From positions 62,001-126,000 of the forward strand of contig NZ_JAAIUV010000001.1 in the NCBI RefSeq assembly GCF_010975035.1: DNA of 64,000 bases, in the 5' to 3' direction. How positions within the stretch are numbered: position 1 is the stretch's first letter; each line of letters starts with the position of its first letter. This stretch comes from Neobacillus thermocopriae (GTDB taxonomy: Bacteria; Bacillota; Bacilli; Bacillales; Cytobacillaceae). Positions 27,988 to 36,815 of the stretch are shown piece after piece. The notes below the pieces were generated by a model. That model saw nothing but the letters and a program-made list of their open reading frames with translations, ran no database searches and was not told the DNA's origin. Both the position numbers and the translations under genes were made by a program.

Positions 27988-28607
27988 TCACTTTCGACTA
28001 TAAAAAGGTGTTTGGTCTAGGTAATAAACTTTCTTTTCTTCTTTAAGTGCGTCTGGGTTTGTATATTTAAGGTGCATAATGAATTGTTTGAGTAAGTGAT
28101 TTGGTGTGACATTCCAAAATGTCTCCATGTCCCAACCTAATAAGGTGTTACCAACATAAAAATAAAAGTCCCAATCCAACGGTGTAGAACCATCTGATTG
28201 AGACTTTGAGTTATTGATTAATTTTTTTTTTCAGTTTTCATTTTGTCCATATCTTCTTTTTGAAACATTTGATTGTTAAATATGTTTAGCACTGTTTGGA
28301 ACACACCAGACAAATCACTAATAGGAATAGATCCTTCAAGTTCTTTTGGTGTACATTCAGTACCTCCAGAACGAACCATTGCATAAATTAATGCAGACAT
28401 CAAACGTGTTTCGTTTTTTCCCAGCTTAACTGTACCTTTTTGTAACATACGATTTAAGTCTTTTTCAAAAATGTGATATGGCTTTCCATACGCTTCTTCT
28501 ACAAAAGGGAATGATTTCATTGTAAAAATAACCGGGATATCAACATCTTGTATCTTGATCGTATCCCGATTGATATTCACGTTTACTAAGTCGCTTAGCT
28601 TAGCCAA
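27988..28607 (-). CDS. Tail assembly chaperone, -1 frameshift product (GT)
   Basis: Slipping back one base in the A10 tract at 28222-28231 joins the G frame to the overlapping frame that runs LINNSKSQSDG and on to YYLDQTPFYSRK. The shift direction is confirmed by the frame arithmetic (G codons versus T codons differ by one base upstream). About 205 residues total. The T part binds the tail tube proteins in lambda-type phages. Confidence 0.85.
28218..28607 (-). CDS. Tail assembly chaperone (G protein)
   Basis: 129 residues from a TTG start. Acidic/basic helical protein between the major tail protein and the tape measure, the fixed position of gpG-type chaperones. It ends in a Lys-rich MDKMKTEKKN with a run of ten A in the messenger immediately before the stop, where a -1 shift gives the longer GT product. 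The chaperone coats the tape measure during tail assembly. Confidence 0.88.
   Translation of the reverse strand: MAKLSDLVNVNINRDTIKIQDVDIPVIFTMKSFPFVEEAYGKPYHIFEKDLNRMLQKGTVKLGKNETRLMSALIYAMVRSGGTECTPKELEGSIPISDLSGVFQTVLNIFNNQMFQKEDMDKMKTEKKN
28222..28231 (-). promoter_or_regulatory. Programmed -1 frameshift slippery tract
   Basis: Ten consecutive A in the transcript (GAA AAA AAA AAT TAA) just before the G stop codon. Confidence 0.85.
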
Positions 28608-28612
28608 CTAAA

Positions 28613-29236
28613 TCACGCTCCTGGAAACAAAGTATCAATTTGTGAATTATCACATACAACTTGTTCCATAAATTGTTCTACAGTGACTCCTGCCGCATCT
28701 GCTGCACCACTATCAAATTCAACCATCGTTACATCATTAAAAAGTAAAGGATCAGCTGTAATAGTGTAGGCAATATCATCAACAGTCATTTCTTCATTTT
28801 GTGTTTTCCAGCTTTCTTCAACTGGAGCAACAGAGCAACGTGGGTACCAACGAGCTAATTTAGTCCCATCAGACAACGGGAATATTACACCGACTGCAAA
28901 TTTGGGATATTCAATTGCTTTTGCAGTTTCAAATGAAATCCCTTTTGTACGTGTTTTACCAAAGATTTTATCCCTAACTTCACGATTCAAGCCTGCCAAA
29001 TTGAAGGCAAGGCCAAATGCTGTGTTTTTAGTGATATTAATAATCTTTTTATTACTTGCCCACTTAACAAAATTTGTAGTAGTTGCAGAAATAGTCAAAT
29101 CACTAATATTTGATTGAGTATATACCGTAGTAGAATATGTTGGAATTGCTTCTGTAGTTTCTTCTCCTTCCATCATACAAATATATAAATCTTCAATTCC
29201 GACAGAATATTGAATATCCTTTTTTTCTTTCGCCAT
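28613..29236 (-). CDS. Major tail protein
   Basis: 207 residues with the phi13/TP901-type tail-tube pattern: SVGIEDLYICMM near the start, TAFGLAFNLAGLNREVRDKIFG in the middle, and a beta-rich end. It polymerises into the tail tube. Upstream of the chaperone genes as expected. Confidence 0.9.
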   Translation of the reverse strand: MAKEKKDIQYSVGIEDLYICMMEGEETTEAIPTYSTTVYTQSNISDLTISATTTNFVKWASNKKIINITKNTAFGLAFNLAGLNREVRDKIFGKTRTKGISFETAKAIEYPKFAVGVIFPLSDGTKLARWYPRCSVAPVEESWKTQNEEMTVDDIAYTITADPLLFNDVTMVEFDSGAADAAGVTVEQFMEQVVCDNSQIDTLFPGA

Positions 29237-29241
29237 CTACA

Positions 29242-29616
29242 TTAACCTCCCATTTTTTCAATGATTTTATTTGCCATCATGTCCGCGATCTTGTCACCAT
29301 ACTTATCCCAAGTATTTTGTACAAAGTGCCGCCCCTTGACCTTTCCACCATTCACTTTTCTATGGCCATGTTCGACAAGGTGCCAATACCATGCGTCACC
29401 ATCAAAAACAACCTGTACAACATCTTTTTTGATAACTACCTTTAATCGATTACGCATGTGTTCCTTATTTCGTTTTGTAATCGGAATATTCGGCTTTAAT
29501 ACTTCAACAAAGTAATTAGCCGCTTCCTCTAGCACATCCAACTGAACTGTCTGGCCAACTTTTAATAGTGTATTAATTTCTTCTATTGCGTCTAAAAAAC
29601 CATTGTGGTTATTCAT
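29242..29616 (-). CDS. HK97 gp10-like head-tail/tail terminator protein
   Basis: 124 residues. The helical N-terminus is followed by RNKEHMRNRLKVVIKKDVVQVVF and WYWHLVEHGHRKVNGG, the pattern of HK97 gp10-like proteins. It sits between the tail-completion and tail-tube genes. ATG overlaps the previous gene's stop. Confidence 0.8.
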   Translation of the reverse strand: MNNHNGFLDAIEEINTLLKVGQTVQLDVLEEAANYFVEVLKPNIPITKRNKEHMRNRLKVVIKKDVVQVVFDGDAWYWHLVEHGHRKVNGGKVKGRHFVQNTWDKYGDKIADMMANKIIEKMGG

Positions 29617-29941
29617 TGATACACCTTACATAAGTAATAAACTGAGTTATGGTGGAGTCGTTCTCGTCATAAGGAAAACCATCAAATTGCTGATAGGAAA
29701 CTCCATATTGATTGAACACGTCCTTTAATGGCTTAATGTCCGCTTCTGTTCCATTCGTGACGACTGCAATTTGATAGAGGGGCATGTCCGCGATAACTTT
29801 ATTAGATGATCGTCTATGTTGTTCATTTACAAACTCATATTCGATATAAGGGTATTGTGCAGTAGTAGGTGCAGAGTCTCTATAAACAGGCAATCCAGAC
29901 TCTTTCATAATAGTTCTCAATTGTTGGAAACTAATCTGCAT
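29609..29941 (-). CDS. Tail completion / head-tail protein (DUF3168-like)
   Basis: 110 residues. QTAPTTAQYPYIEYEFVNEQ-type core and the final beta strands (FITYVRCINE) resemble small tail-terminator/tail-completion proteins. It follows the broken head-tail joining gene in the usual order connector, stopper, gp10, terminator. Family assignment by position and pattern. Confidence 0.7.
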   Translation of the reverse strand: MQISFQQLRTIMKESGLPVYRDSAPTTAQYPYIEYEFVNEQHRRSSNKVIADMPLYQIAVVTNGTEADIKPLKDVFNQYGVSYQQFDGFPYDENDSTITQFITYVRCINE

Positions 29942-30263
29942 AGGATAAACTCAACTCCATTACACGATCCTCTTCCCGGACATAAATTCGTTCAATATCG
30001 TAAATTCGTTCACCGATTTGGACCCGTTATTGTTTTTGATTATTCTCCACATCACGATCCAACCGAGTTTCGATTTTTTTCATGATTTCCTGTGCGTCTT
30101 TAAAGGTAAATTTGTCTGCTGCAGTAACTCCAATATTGTTGTATTTTAAGTCTCTTACTTTTGAGTAACCAATAACAACACGATCAGTTTCCGGGTCTAC
30201 TGTTTCACTGAGTTTCAATAGTTCAGCATTCCATTTAAACTTGTTGGTCTGTCTCTTCGGCAT
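29931..30263 (-). pseudogene. Head-tail joining (stopper) protein with in-frame stop
   Basis: A frame starting MPKRQTNKFKW (after GGAGGTG) is interrupted by TAA at 30027-30029 after NNQKQ, but continues in the same frame with RVQIGERIYDIERIYVR through ELSLSYAD to TAG at 29931. The second part matches the C-terminal beta half of phage head-closure proteins (Phage_H_T_join) and the full frame overlaps the next gene's start as neighbours do. A single C-to-T change (CAA to TAA) would create it. Read-through or a two-piece protein is not excluded. Confidence 0.75.
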
Positions 30264-30507
30264 CTTCTTCAAACACCTCCTGGATTAAAAAAGGTGTCAT
30301 TGCATTCAATGCCTCCCCCAATTCTTTTTCAGAGACTCGATATTCATAAAAAATGCCAGCAAACATGATTACTAACCATTCATCTTGTCCGCCAGTTGCC
30401 TTTTTTACGTATTTTTTAGCGCGCTCTAAATAAAAAGGAAGAAGGGAATCATCCATCCCTTCCTCCCAGTGAATATGTGACTTTAATTTGGTAATTAATT
30501 CATCCAT
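30235..30507 (-). CDS. Head-tail connector (gp6-like)
   Basis: 90 residues, all helical: LKSHIHWEEGMDDSLLPFYLERAKKYVKK and a C-terminal acidic tail. Pattern and place, directly downstream of the capsid gene, fit the gp6-like connector (Phage_connect_1). Start ATG after TAGGAGG. Confidence 0.85.
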   Translation of the reverse strand: MDELITKLKSHIHWEEGMDDSLLPFYLERAKKYVKKATGGQDEWLVIMFAGIFYEYRVSEKELGEALNAMTPFLIQEVFEEDAEETDQQV

Positions 30508-30509
30508 TT

Positions 30510-31838
30510 TTATCCTCCTACTGGAGCAGTTGCACCAACTTCATAACGATATACAGCAGGCTCAAATGGAGAATAAATTAATTGGCCGTCAATAAGGTTG
30601 TAAATTTGGAATCCAACTTTGTTAGTTCCAGAGAATTTTTCAACAAGCTTTTGAATTTCCATTCCATTTTTAATTTCTTGGATGTGGAATGCTTTGAAAT
30701 CACCAAAGTAGAATACTGGTTTAGTTGGATCAGCACCATCTGCAGCATCAGTGAAATCAACTGGATGTCCTAATAATTTGTAACCCACACCATTTGGTGC
30801 TTCATACAATAATGGGCGACCATTTAAATCTAGCATTCCTTCTAATCGAGTTAGGGCAGCACGGTTAATAATCCACATTGATTTTTTCAATACTTCTGTT
30901 ACTGGTTGGTTTTTCAGTAACACTAATTGTTTATATAATTTTTGGTCATCGTCCCCAACTGCTTCTGACTCATAATAAGCAACTGCTTTTTTCTCAAGTG
31001 CACCAGGGTTTTCATTACCAGCTTCATTACCTTTAAACATATATTGAGTTTCTTTACGTACATACGCTTTTTTCAACTCATCAATTACGATTTGTTCAAT
31101 ATTTACACCAGTACGTTTCAATAATTTTTTAGTGATTGTAGCAAGGGCATCAAATTCAGTTGGATCTAAATCAATTGAATCGAATTCAATATCTGTTTCA
31201 GGAATTTCATTGTTTGTACGTTCAGCTTTGTGACCTTGTGCTACAGCTTTCTTAACTAATACTGGATACTTAACATCGGCATCAGTTTGAACATATGAAC
31301 CATATTTACGCAATAAGTTTTCTTCTTGAGCGTAAGTAATGATTTCACGAGAAATCTCAATTGGTACCGTTACAGAACCATTATTAATATCTACACCTAA
31401 TGCACGAGCTTCCGCTTCACTAATGTTACCAACAACAAAGTTAGCAAATGCAGAACGAATTTCTTTTTCTCGTTGTTTAGTAGATTTGGCATTACGTGTT
31501 GATAATGCAGTTTTAATTGCATTTAATGCAGCAGAACGTTGTTCACCAGTAATAGTTGTTCCACGTGGCTCTGGATCATTTTCAGGATCTTTTTCTGGAT
31601 TATCTTCCTCACCAGGTTCTTGCTCTGGATCTTCTTTTGGATCAGTTTCTTTTTCATCATCTTCTGCGTTTGCAATAGCTTCATCTAATTCACGAATCTC
31701 TTCTGCAAGTTCTTCAATTTCTTGATTTACTGATTCTAACTCTTCCTCACGTACCTCATTTTTTTCTAATCGGGTACGCAATTCAGTTAAACGTTTTTTC
31801 GCACGTGCTTGTAATTGTAGTAAGATTTTTTTATTCAT
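30510..31838 (-). CDS. Major capsid protein, HK97 fold with delta domain
   Basis: 442 residues; ATG at 31838 follows GGAGGG. Residues 1-70 are coiled coil (delta scaffold domain), 70-105 a highly acidic linker with DPEQEPGEEDNPEKDPEND, then the HK97 capsid core (about 115-440) with the phage shell pattern VDINNGSVTVPIEISREI and IQEIKNGMEIQKLVE. The scaffold is normally cleaved by the protease next to it. Confidence 0.95.
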   Translation of the reverse strand: MNKKILLQLQARAKKRLTELRTRLEKNEVREEELESVNQEIEELAEEIRELDEAIANAEDDEKETDPKEDPEQEPGEEDNPEKDPENDPEPRGTTITGEQRSAALNAIKTALSTRNAKSTKQREKEIRSAFANFVVGNISEAEARALGVDINNGSVTVPIEISREIITYAQEENLLRKYGSYVQTDADVKYPVLVKKAVAQGHKAERTNNEIPETDIEFDSIDLDPTEFDALATITKKLLKRTGVNIEQIVIDELKKAYVRKETQYMFKGNEAGNENPGALEKKAVAYYESEAVGDDDQKLYKQLVLLKNQPVTEVLKKSMWIINRAALTRLEGMLDLNGRPLLYEAPNGVGYKLLGHPVDFTDAADGADPTKPVFYFGDFKAFHIQEIKNGMEIQKLVEKFSGTNKVGFQIYNLIDGQLIYSPFEPAVYRYEVGATAPVGG

Positions 31839-31839
31839 A

Positions 31840-32418
31840 TTATTTTCCCTCCAAAATAGCATTTATTTTTTTGATCATAGACATTCGTTTTTCAACTTGT
31901 TTCCCAATCTCTTTATTCCTAACTAATGAAACTTCAGTATCCTCGTAAGCTGGAATACTTACAACAGATACTTCAAATAAATCAACTTCTTTTATAATTC
32001 GGTGTGCTGGTTCCACTGAGTAATCCCATTCTTCCACAGTGGGGATAAACCCAAATGAGCATTGATTTATGTCACCACGTTTTAAACTTTCAACTAAATC
32101 ACGGGCAACTGATGTATTCGGTAAATCCACCTCAAACTTAAGACCACGATCATCTTCAGATAAACGTAAGGTGCCTGCTTTTGTACGGCCAAGGACATTA
32201 TTCCAATCGTGATTAAATAAAGCCCGAATATCACCATTTTCAGCAATTGCTTTACTAAATGCTCCTGGAGCAATTTCTTCAGTAAACCAACCACCTATAT
32301 CTGTTGGTGAATTAAATACTGCAGCATATCCGCTAATTACATTCGATTCACCTTCACTCGCTGCCCTTGTAGTAAGATTGGTGATGTCAAATGTTCTCGT
32401 TTCCTTCTTTTTGTCCAT
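31840..32418 (-). CDS. Prohead protease, HK97 family
   Basis: 192 residues; ATG at 32418 after GGGAGGTG. GYAAVFNSPTDIGGWF, the LFNHDWNNVLGR His region and INQCSFGF catalytic Ser region are family motifs. It cuts the delta domain from the capsid protein during maturation. Its start lies inside the end of the portal gene. Confidence 0.94.
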   Translation of the reverse strand: MDKKKETRTFDITNLTTRAASEGESNVISGYAAVFNSPTDIGGWFTEEIAPGAFSKAIAENGDIRALFNHDWNNVLGRTKAGTLRLSEDDRGLKFEVDLPNTSVARDLVESLKRGDINQCSFGFIPTVEEWDYSVEPAHRIIKEVDLFEVSVVSIPAYEDTEVSLVRNKEIGKQVEKRMSMIKKINAILEGK

Positions 32419-33595
32419 TGTCATCACCTCCCTTCAAGCTGTCATCCGTGGCTTGTCCTAAATCTTCGCCAGCAATTAAATCCTTTGAAATATATAGCTT
32501 GCTAGATTCAGCTGTATTTAACTTCTTGAACCCAAGCATTTCACGACTATCATCTGGTGTAGCAATCATTGTTCGTACCAAGTTATAAGCAATGTTTGTC
32601 TTAGTCGAATAAGGAACGAAATCAAGAATATTAATCTTCGCTTTTAATCGTAGATTCGATTTTTGACCGAAAAAAAGAAGAGTCAAATGCTCTTCAAATA
32701 GTTGCAATATTGGACGTACTGCTTTGTTATGCAGATACATCATGGCTTTTTCCATATCTGTTTTCATTAATGATTGATAGGTATCTACATTAATACCTAA
32801 GAATTTACCCAGGTCTTTTTTATAAACATTAAGGTAAGCAAGGATTTTTTCATCATTGATCGAACTTGCTAATGTTTCGATGGTATAGCCTTTTCCTAAA
32901 GGGATTAACTTTACAGTCCTGGATTCATCTATTGATTCTAATTGATCCAAGATTGCTTTAATTAATTTCGATTGTGCAGTGTTTTGTGGATTGATATGAG
33001 CGTCCAGTTTTAACAGGTAGGCCAATAAACCACCTTTGGCATATTTATCTGTTAAAACCTTCTCTGCATTCATAACACCTTCTAAAGTGTTTCTACCTAA
33101 ACGCTTCAAACCTACACCATTAAGATGAGAAGTACCGATATTTTTAATGTGCCGGATCATGACTTGAGGTATTTCGGTACCATTTACTTTGAAATGTTCA
33201 ATTAAATTATCATCTAATTCATGATATACATTTGTAGCAATATGAATTTCTTTCCCATCATAAACGGGGAAAACTTCACCTTCTAACAAATAGGTGTTGG
33301 TTAATAATTTTAGAAACTCAGACCTGGTTAAATAGTTATTTGGCTTCCTTAAAGTGTCTAAGATAGAATGATTTTTTAATTCATTTCCTGCACTATCTTC
33401 CACTGTCCATTCTGCAAGTACAATCTGATTAGATATATCTTGCATAAGTTCATATACATCTGAGGACTCCAATACACTTTCATCATTCACATATGATCCA
33501 CTGTATCGGAGAACATTCCCAAATATATCGTTTAACCAACCCCGCTTTTCAATCTGCCGGTATAAAAAATTCGAAAATTTATCTCGTAAACCCAA
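32387..33595 (-). CDS. Portal protein, HK97 family
   Basis: 402 residues from a TTG at 33595, preceded by AAGGCGGTGA; the longer frame has no comparable site. GSYVNDESVLESSDVYELMQ and KKDLGKFLGINVDTYQSLMK are portal landmarks. The dodecameric ring is the DNA entry and exit channel. Confidence 0.93.
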   Translation of the reverse strand: MGLRDKFSNFLYRQIEKRGWLNDIFGNVLRYSGSYVNDESVLESSDVYELMQDISNQIVLAEWTVEDSAGNELKNHSILDTLRKPNNYLTRSEFLKLLTNTYLLEGEVFPVYDGKEIHIATNVYHELDDNLIEHFKVNGTEIPQVMIRHIKNIGTSHLNGVGLKRLGRNTLEGVMNAEKVLTDKYAKGGLLAYLLKLDAHINPQNTAQSKLIKAILDQLESIDESRTVKLIPLGKGYTIETLASSINDEKILAYLNVYKKDLGKFLGINVDTYQSLMKTDMEKAMMYLHNKAVRPILQLFEEHLTLLFFGQKSNLRLKAKINILDFVPYSTKTNIAYNLVRTMIATPDDSREMLGFKKLNTAESSKLYISKDLIAGEDLGQATDDSLKGGDDNGQKEGNENI

Positions 33596-33645
33596 ATTTT
33601 CACCGCCTTTCAAGGGCAAATTAAAAAGCCACTTTATTAAGTGAC

Positions 33646-35370
33646 TTATCTATAAATTTCACTTATGAGATTATCCAAACCATCTTCATCAATATCTTCC
33701 ATCATCGTCATAGTTTCTTTATGCGCATTCAGTAGAGCAACAAATCCATCAATCTTGTTTTGACTTTGTTTTTTTGATGGAGCTTTTAGCCCTTGCATAT
33801 TGATAAATGCCACTACATTTTCAGTACAATATATAAGTAACGGATTATCCGTTTTTACTCTTCCTTGGAACATTAACAACTCGATATCATCAAATGGAGC
33901 ATTCAAACTTGATGGATATTGACGAACTTCCACACATTCAAAACCTTCCATTTCCAATGATTCTACTAACTTAACTGCATGTGCAGGGTCATAATTTATT
34001 TGTCGAATATCATATACTTGAGCTTGTTCTTTGATGTAGTCAAGTACCATATCGTAATCGATTGTTTTACCTTCACACAAAGTTACAAAACCACGTTCGA
34101 CTAAATTTCTATATGGAATATTCTCAAGCTTTTCCCTTGCTTCAATACCTTCCGATGGAATGAAGTACATCTGTTTAACTTTCAAAAGTGATTTTCCATT
34201 CTCATCGTGTGTAGGAAAATTCAAGCTCACACAAGTTAAATCGGTAGTCTTTGATAAGTCCAAACCGATTACACACTCTTGACCGCTTAAATCGCCCAAA
34301 TCTTGAACAAGGCATTTTTCAACAATTTCCTTTTCAAAATAAGTACCACTAGAACGAACGAAAATATTTAAATGTTTTGCTAAAAACTCATCTTTTCGTT
34401 CTGCTGATACTTGCGCTTCTTTAAATTGATTTTCAAGGTAATCTTTTTTTACAGATATGCCGTAATTAGGATTTACTTTTTCCCAAACTTTTGGGTCATC
34501 CCATTTATCACCTTTGTCTGGTTCATATATGAGAACGAACCAAGAATCATCATCCACTTCACCATTAAGAATTTTTTTACAGTAATTATAAATCTGTAAA
34601 CCTACAGATGTGGTTCCTTTACCGGCAGTTGAAACAATAGACATTAATGGTTGTGATCTTGAACCCATCCCTGACTTTAATACATCATAAATATCCGCAT
34701 TATTCTGAGCGTGTACCTCATCTAATAAAACGAAATGAGGGTTTTTTCCATCGAGTCCTTTTGTTTCTCTCGATAACGGTTGAAGTGTATTTTTAAACTT
34801 CTTTCCATCCACAATAAAAGAGTAAACAATAGAGTTTACTCCGCCTTTTGGTCCTTTATAAATTTGAGTGCGTTCGATTAAATCTGGGCTATTTTCAATG
34901 GTTACTGCAATTTTCTTTGCAGATATATTTGCTTGGTCTTTATCAGTTGCAGCAGTATAACATTCCGCACCTATTTCACCATCACCATACATAGCATAAG
35001 TTGCTTGTCCAGCTGCTATGGTCGTTTTTTCGTTTTTTCTCGGTACTTGAATATAACTGGTGCGAATAACCCGTACTATTCGATTTTTCTCATCTTTTTT
35101 CATCCAACCATAGATATTCGTGAAGGCAAAAAGTTGCCAATCCTTTAACTGATAATTTTGTCCTGCTACGTCTCCTTCTGCATATATACAAAAGGTTTCC
35201 ATGAAATCCATAGCACGATTAGCCGCGTCTAAATCTAACCAGATATCTTTACGTTTTTTCCACTTTTTATAGCGCTCTACAGCTTTTATGACTGTTTTTG
35301 GATATCTCTTTTTATTACGAGTAACCTTTTTAGCAAATTCATCCGCATAATTCACACCTGGTACAATCAT
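33646..35370 (-). CDS. Terminase large subunit
   Basis: 574 residues. Walker A-like region QVPRKNEKTTIAAGQ near residue 108, Walker B VLLDEVHAQNN near 212, and the nuclease domain beginning VIGLDLSKTTDLTC near 363 with its first metal Asp; Asp-rich C-terminal DYDPAH-like segment completes the RNase H-type site. It packages DNA into proheads. Start overlaps the small subunit by 4 bp. Confidence 0.95.
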   Translation of the reverse strand: MIVPGVNYADEFAKKVTRNKKRYPKTVIKAVERYKKWKKRKDIWLDLDAANRAMDFMETFCIYAEGDVAGQNYQLKDWQLFAFTNIYGWMKKDEKNRIVRVIRTSYIQVPRKNEKTTIAAGQATYAMYGDGEIGAECYTAATDKDQANISAKKIAVTIENSPDLIERTQIYKGPKGGVNSIVYSFIVDGKKFKNTLQPLSRETKGLDGKNPHFVLLDEVHAQNNADIYDVLKSGMGSRSQPLMSIVSTAGKGTTSVGLQIYNYCKKILNGEVDDDSWFVLIYEPDKGDKWDDPKVWEKVNPNYGISVKKDYLENQFKEAQVSAERKDEFLAKHLNIFVRSSGTYFEKEIVEKCLVQDLGDLSGQECVIGLDLSKTTDLTCVSLNFPTHDENGKSLLKVKQMYFIPSEGIEAREKLENIPYRNLVERGFVTLCEGKTIDYDMVLDYIKEQAQVYDIRQINYDPAHAVKLVESLEMEGFECVEVRQYPSSLNAPFDDIELLMFQGRVKTDNPLLIYCTENVVAFINMQGLKAPSKKQSQNKIDGFVALLNAHKETMTMMEDIDEDGLDNLISEIYR

Positions 35371-35747
35371 CGGTTACCATTCCATTTACGATTAAAAGCC
35401 AAGAACGCATCTGTTTCTTCTTCGTTTACTTCAACTACTTCTTTAGGCAATAAATTAAACAATTCTTTATATGTGGAGGTATACCGATTAATCATGGTGT
35501 TGTAAGATTTTTGAGCAGGATTTTCAACCAACATTTTTTGTTTCCCATTTTCAAACATATAAGTGGGACCTTTTGTTTTAATGTCGTCCTCAAGGATTTC
35601 CAGAGTGACGGTCATAAAAGCTACACGTTCAATTAATTCCTTTGCTGCTTCTTTCTTGTCGTCAGATAAATCCTTAAAAACATCATTCAATCGGTTGATT
35701 TCTTTTTGGATCAATTCATCCTGCTTTTTTTTACTTAACTTCGCCAT
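35367..35747 (-). CDS. Terminase small subunit, P27 type
   Basis: 126 residues, ATG at 35747 after AGGGGGG. All-helical with LIERVAFMTVTLEILEDDIKTKG and the YNTMINRYTSTYKELFNLLPK C-terminal part of the P27-like family. It recognises phage DNA for packaging. Confidence 0.85.
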   Translation of the reverse strand: MAKLSKKKQDELIQKEINRLNDVFKDLSDDKKEAAKELIERVAFMTVTLEILEDDIKTKGPTYMFENGKQKMLVENPAQKSYNTMINRYTSTYKELFNLLPKEVVEVNEEETDAFLAFNRKWNGNR

Positions 35748-35825
35748 GTAACCCCCCCTCATGTTAGAAATAGCTTTGGCACACATTTGAGTCCCCTGCT
35801 GCCTATCTCCCCATTACCCTATTTT

Positions 35826-36212
35826 TTAATTTTGGGTAGGGGGGCTATTGAAATAAGATGGAAAAACCGTTTTTTGTTCTTCCTCGTTTTCAACAATCGT
35901 ATGGCATTGTGGACATAACAACATAAGATTGTTTGGATCTAACTTCAACAAAGGATTCTTTTTAATCGGTATGATGTGATGAACATGAGCACGTTTACCA
36001 AACACAAACTTCCCACATCGTTTACAACATCCTTTGTCTCTTTCGTAAACAAATGACCTCATCGACTTCCATTCATCACTGTTGTAAAAAGGTTTATTCT
36101 CATGATGGTAAATAGATTTTGGTTTACGTTTCTTTTTCTTCAATCGGTGTTCCTTACAGTACAAACCTTCTGCTACCTTGTTTGTACATCCGTTATAGCA
36201 ACAGTATCTCAT
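35826..36212 (-). CDS. HNH endonuclease
   Basis: 128 residues. An N-terminal Cys cluster, CCKRCGKFVFGKRAHVHHI with the HNH His pair, IIPIKKNPLLKLDPNNLMLLC and PQCH complete the zinc-HNH fold. HNH nucleases next to terminase genes are required for cos packaging in HK97-type phages. Its start overlaps the upstream gene. Confidence 0.93.
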   Translation of the reverse strand: MRYCCYNGCTNKVAEGLYCKEHRLKKKKRKPKSIYHHENKPFYNSDEWKSMRSFVYERDKGCCKRCGKFVFGKRAHVHHIIPIKKNPLLKLDPNNLMLLCPQCHTIVENEEEQKTVFPSYFNSPPTQN

Positions 36213-36448
36213 TTTACCTCAGACAATAATTTGATAATGTCATCCTTCTTGGTTACATCAGATGGAATATCAATATCATGATCAGCTGCATACTGACGTA
36301 ATTGTCTAACCGTCATTTCGGATAAATTTATTTCGTTTACTGGTGTATCTGTCCTATCTACTAGATTCACTCCGCCGACCACTACTTTCTTTGCTTTCGT
36401 ATCCCAATACTCAATACCAGCTGCAGTCTTACGAATGGGTCTTAACAT
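36209..36448 (-). CDS. Small protein with HeH/SAP-like helix-extended-helix
   Basis: 79 residues. The C-terminal half (LSEMTVRQLRQYAADHDI, then DVTKKDDIIKLL) is a HeH/Rho-N-type DNA- or RNA-binding motif; the N-terminal half has short beta strands. Such proteins often precede packaging genes in phages of this group. Role unknown. Confidence 0.65.
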   Translation of the reverse strand: MLRPIRKTAAGIEYWDTKAKKVVVGGVNLVDRTDTPVNEINLSEMTVRQLRQYAADHDIDIPSDVTKKDDIIKLLSEVK

Positions 36449-36484
36449 GTAATTTCCTCCTTATCGCTGCGTTTTTTTGCGTAA

Positions 36485-36515
36485 AAAAAGACACCTCGTA
36501 ATGAGATGTCTTTTT
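36485..36515. terminator. Hairpin upstream of the packaging operon
   Basis: AAAAAGACACCTC / GAGATGTCTTTTT with GTAA loop and T runs on both strands, 37 bp upstream of the HeH gene. It separates the early and late operons. Confidence 0.75.
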
Positions 36516-36573
36516 GATAATTATTGATGTATTTCTCGATACTATAAATATAACATATTATTTCAAATAAAGT

Positions 36574-36612
36574 GTCCGTTTATTCTCCGCAAATTGTCCG
36601 CAAAAAGTTCGC
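36574..36612 (-). repeat. Four direct repeats with exact 11-bp period
   Basis: Minus-strand hexamers GCGAAC, GCGGAC, GCGGAG and ACGGAC begin exactly 11 bp apart (plus-strand positions 36607, 36596, 36585, 36574). The region 36516-36815 otherwise holds no open frame that I would call. The core CGGACA is the same as in the att arm sites. Candidate terminase-small-subunit, integrase or recombinase binding array. Confidence 0.7.
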
Positions 36613-36815
36613 ACCTATACCTCTTTTTAGGCGCCTTTTGAGCTAAGTTTCATAAAGAGTATTTTACCCTTGAATTAGCTATAAACTATATTTTGTATAA
36701 TTCGCTTACCTGCTACTTTCCTAGTAATCTCAAGGCTTTTCTGCATGTCTGAAAATGAATTATACATATACCATTTTGTAACTAATTAAAATAACAAAAA
36801 AATAAATATGCTTAA

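Noticed and set aside
31339..31725. 128-codon Ser-rich plus-strand frame
   Set aside because: Shadow of the acidic linker and delta domain of the capsid gene.
35748..35825. Possible cos site in the C/G-rich stretch between HNH and terminase small subunit
   Set aside because: Position fits, but no cohesive-end sequence can be told by eye.
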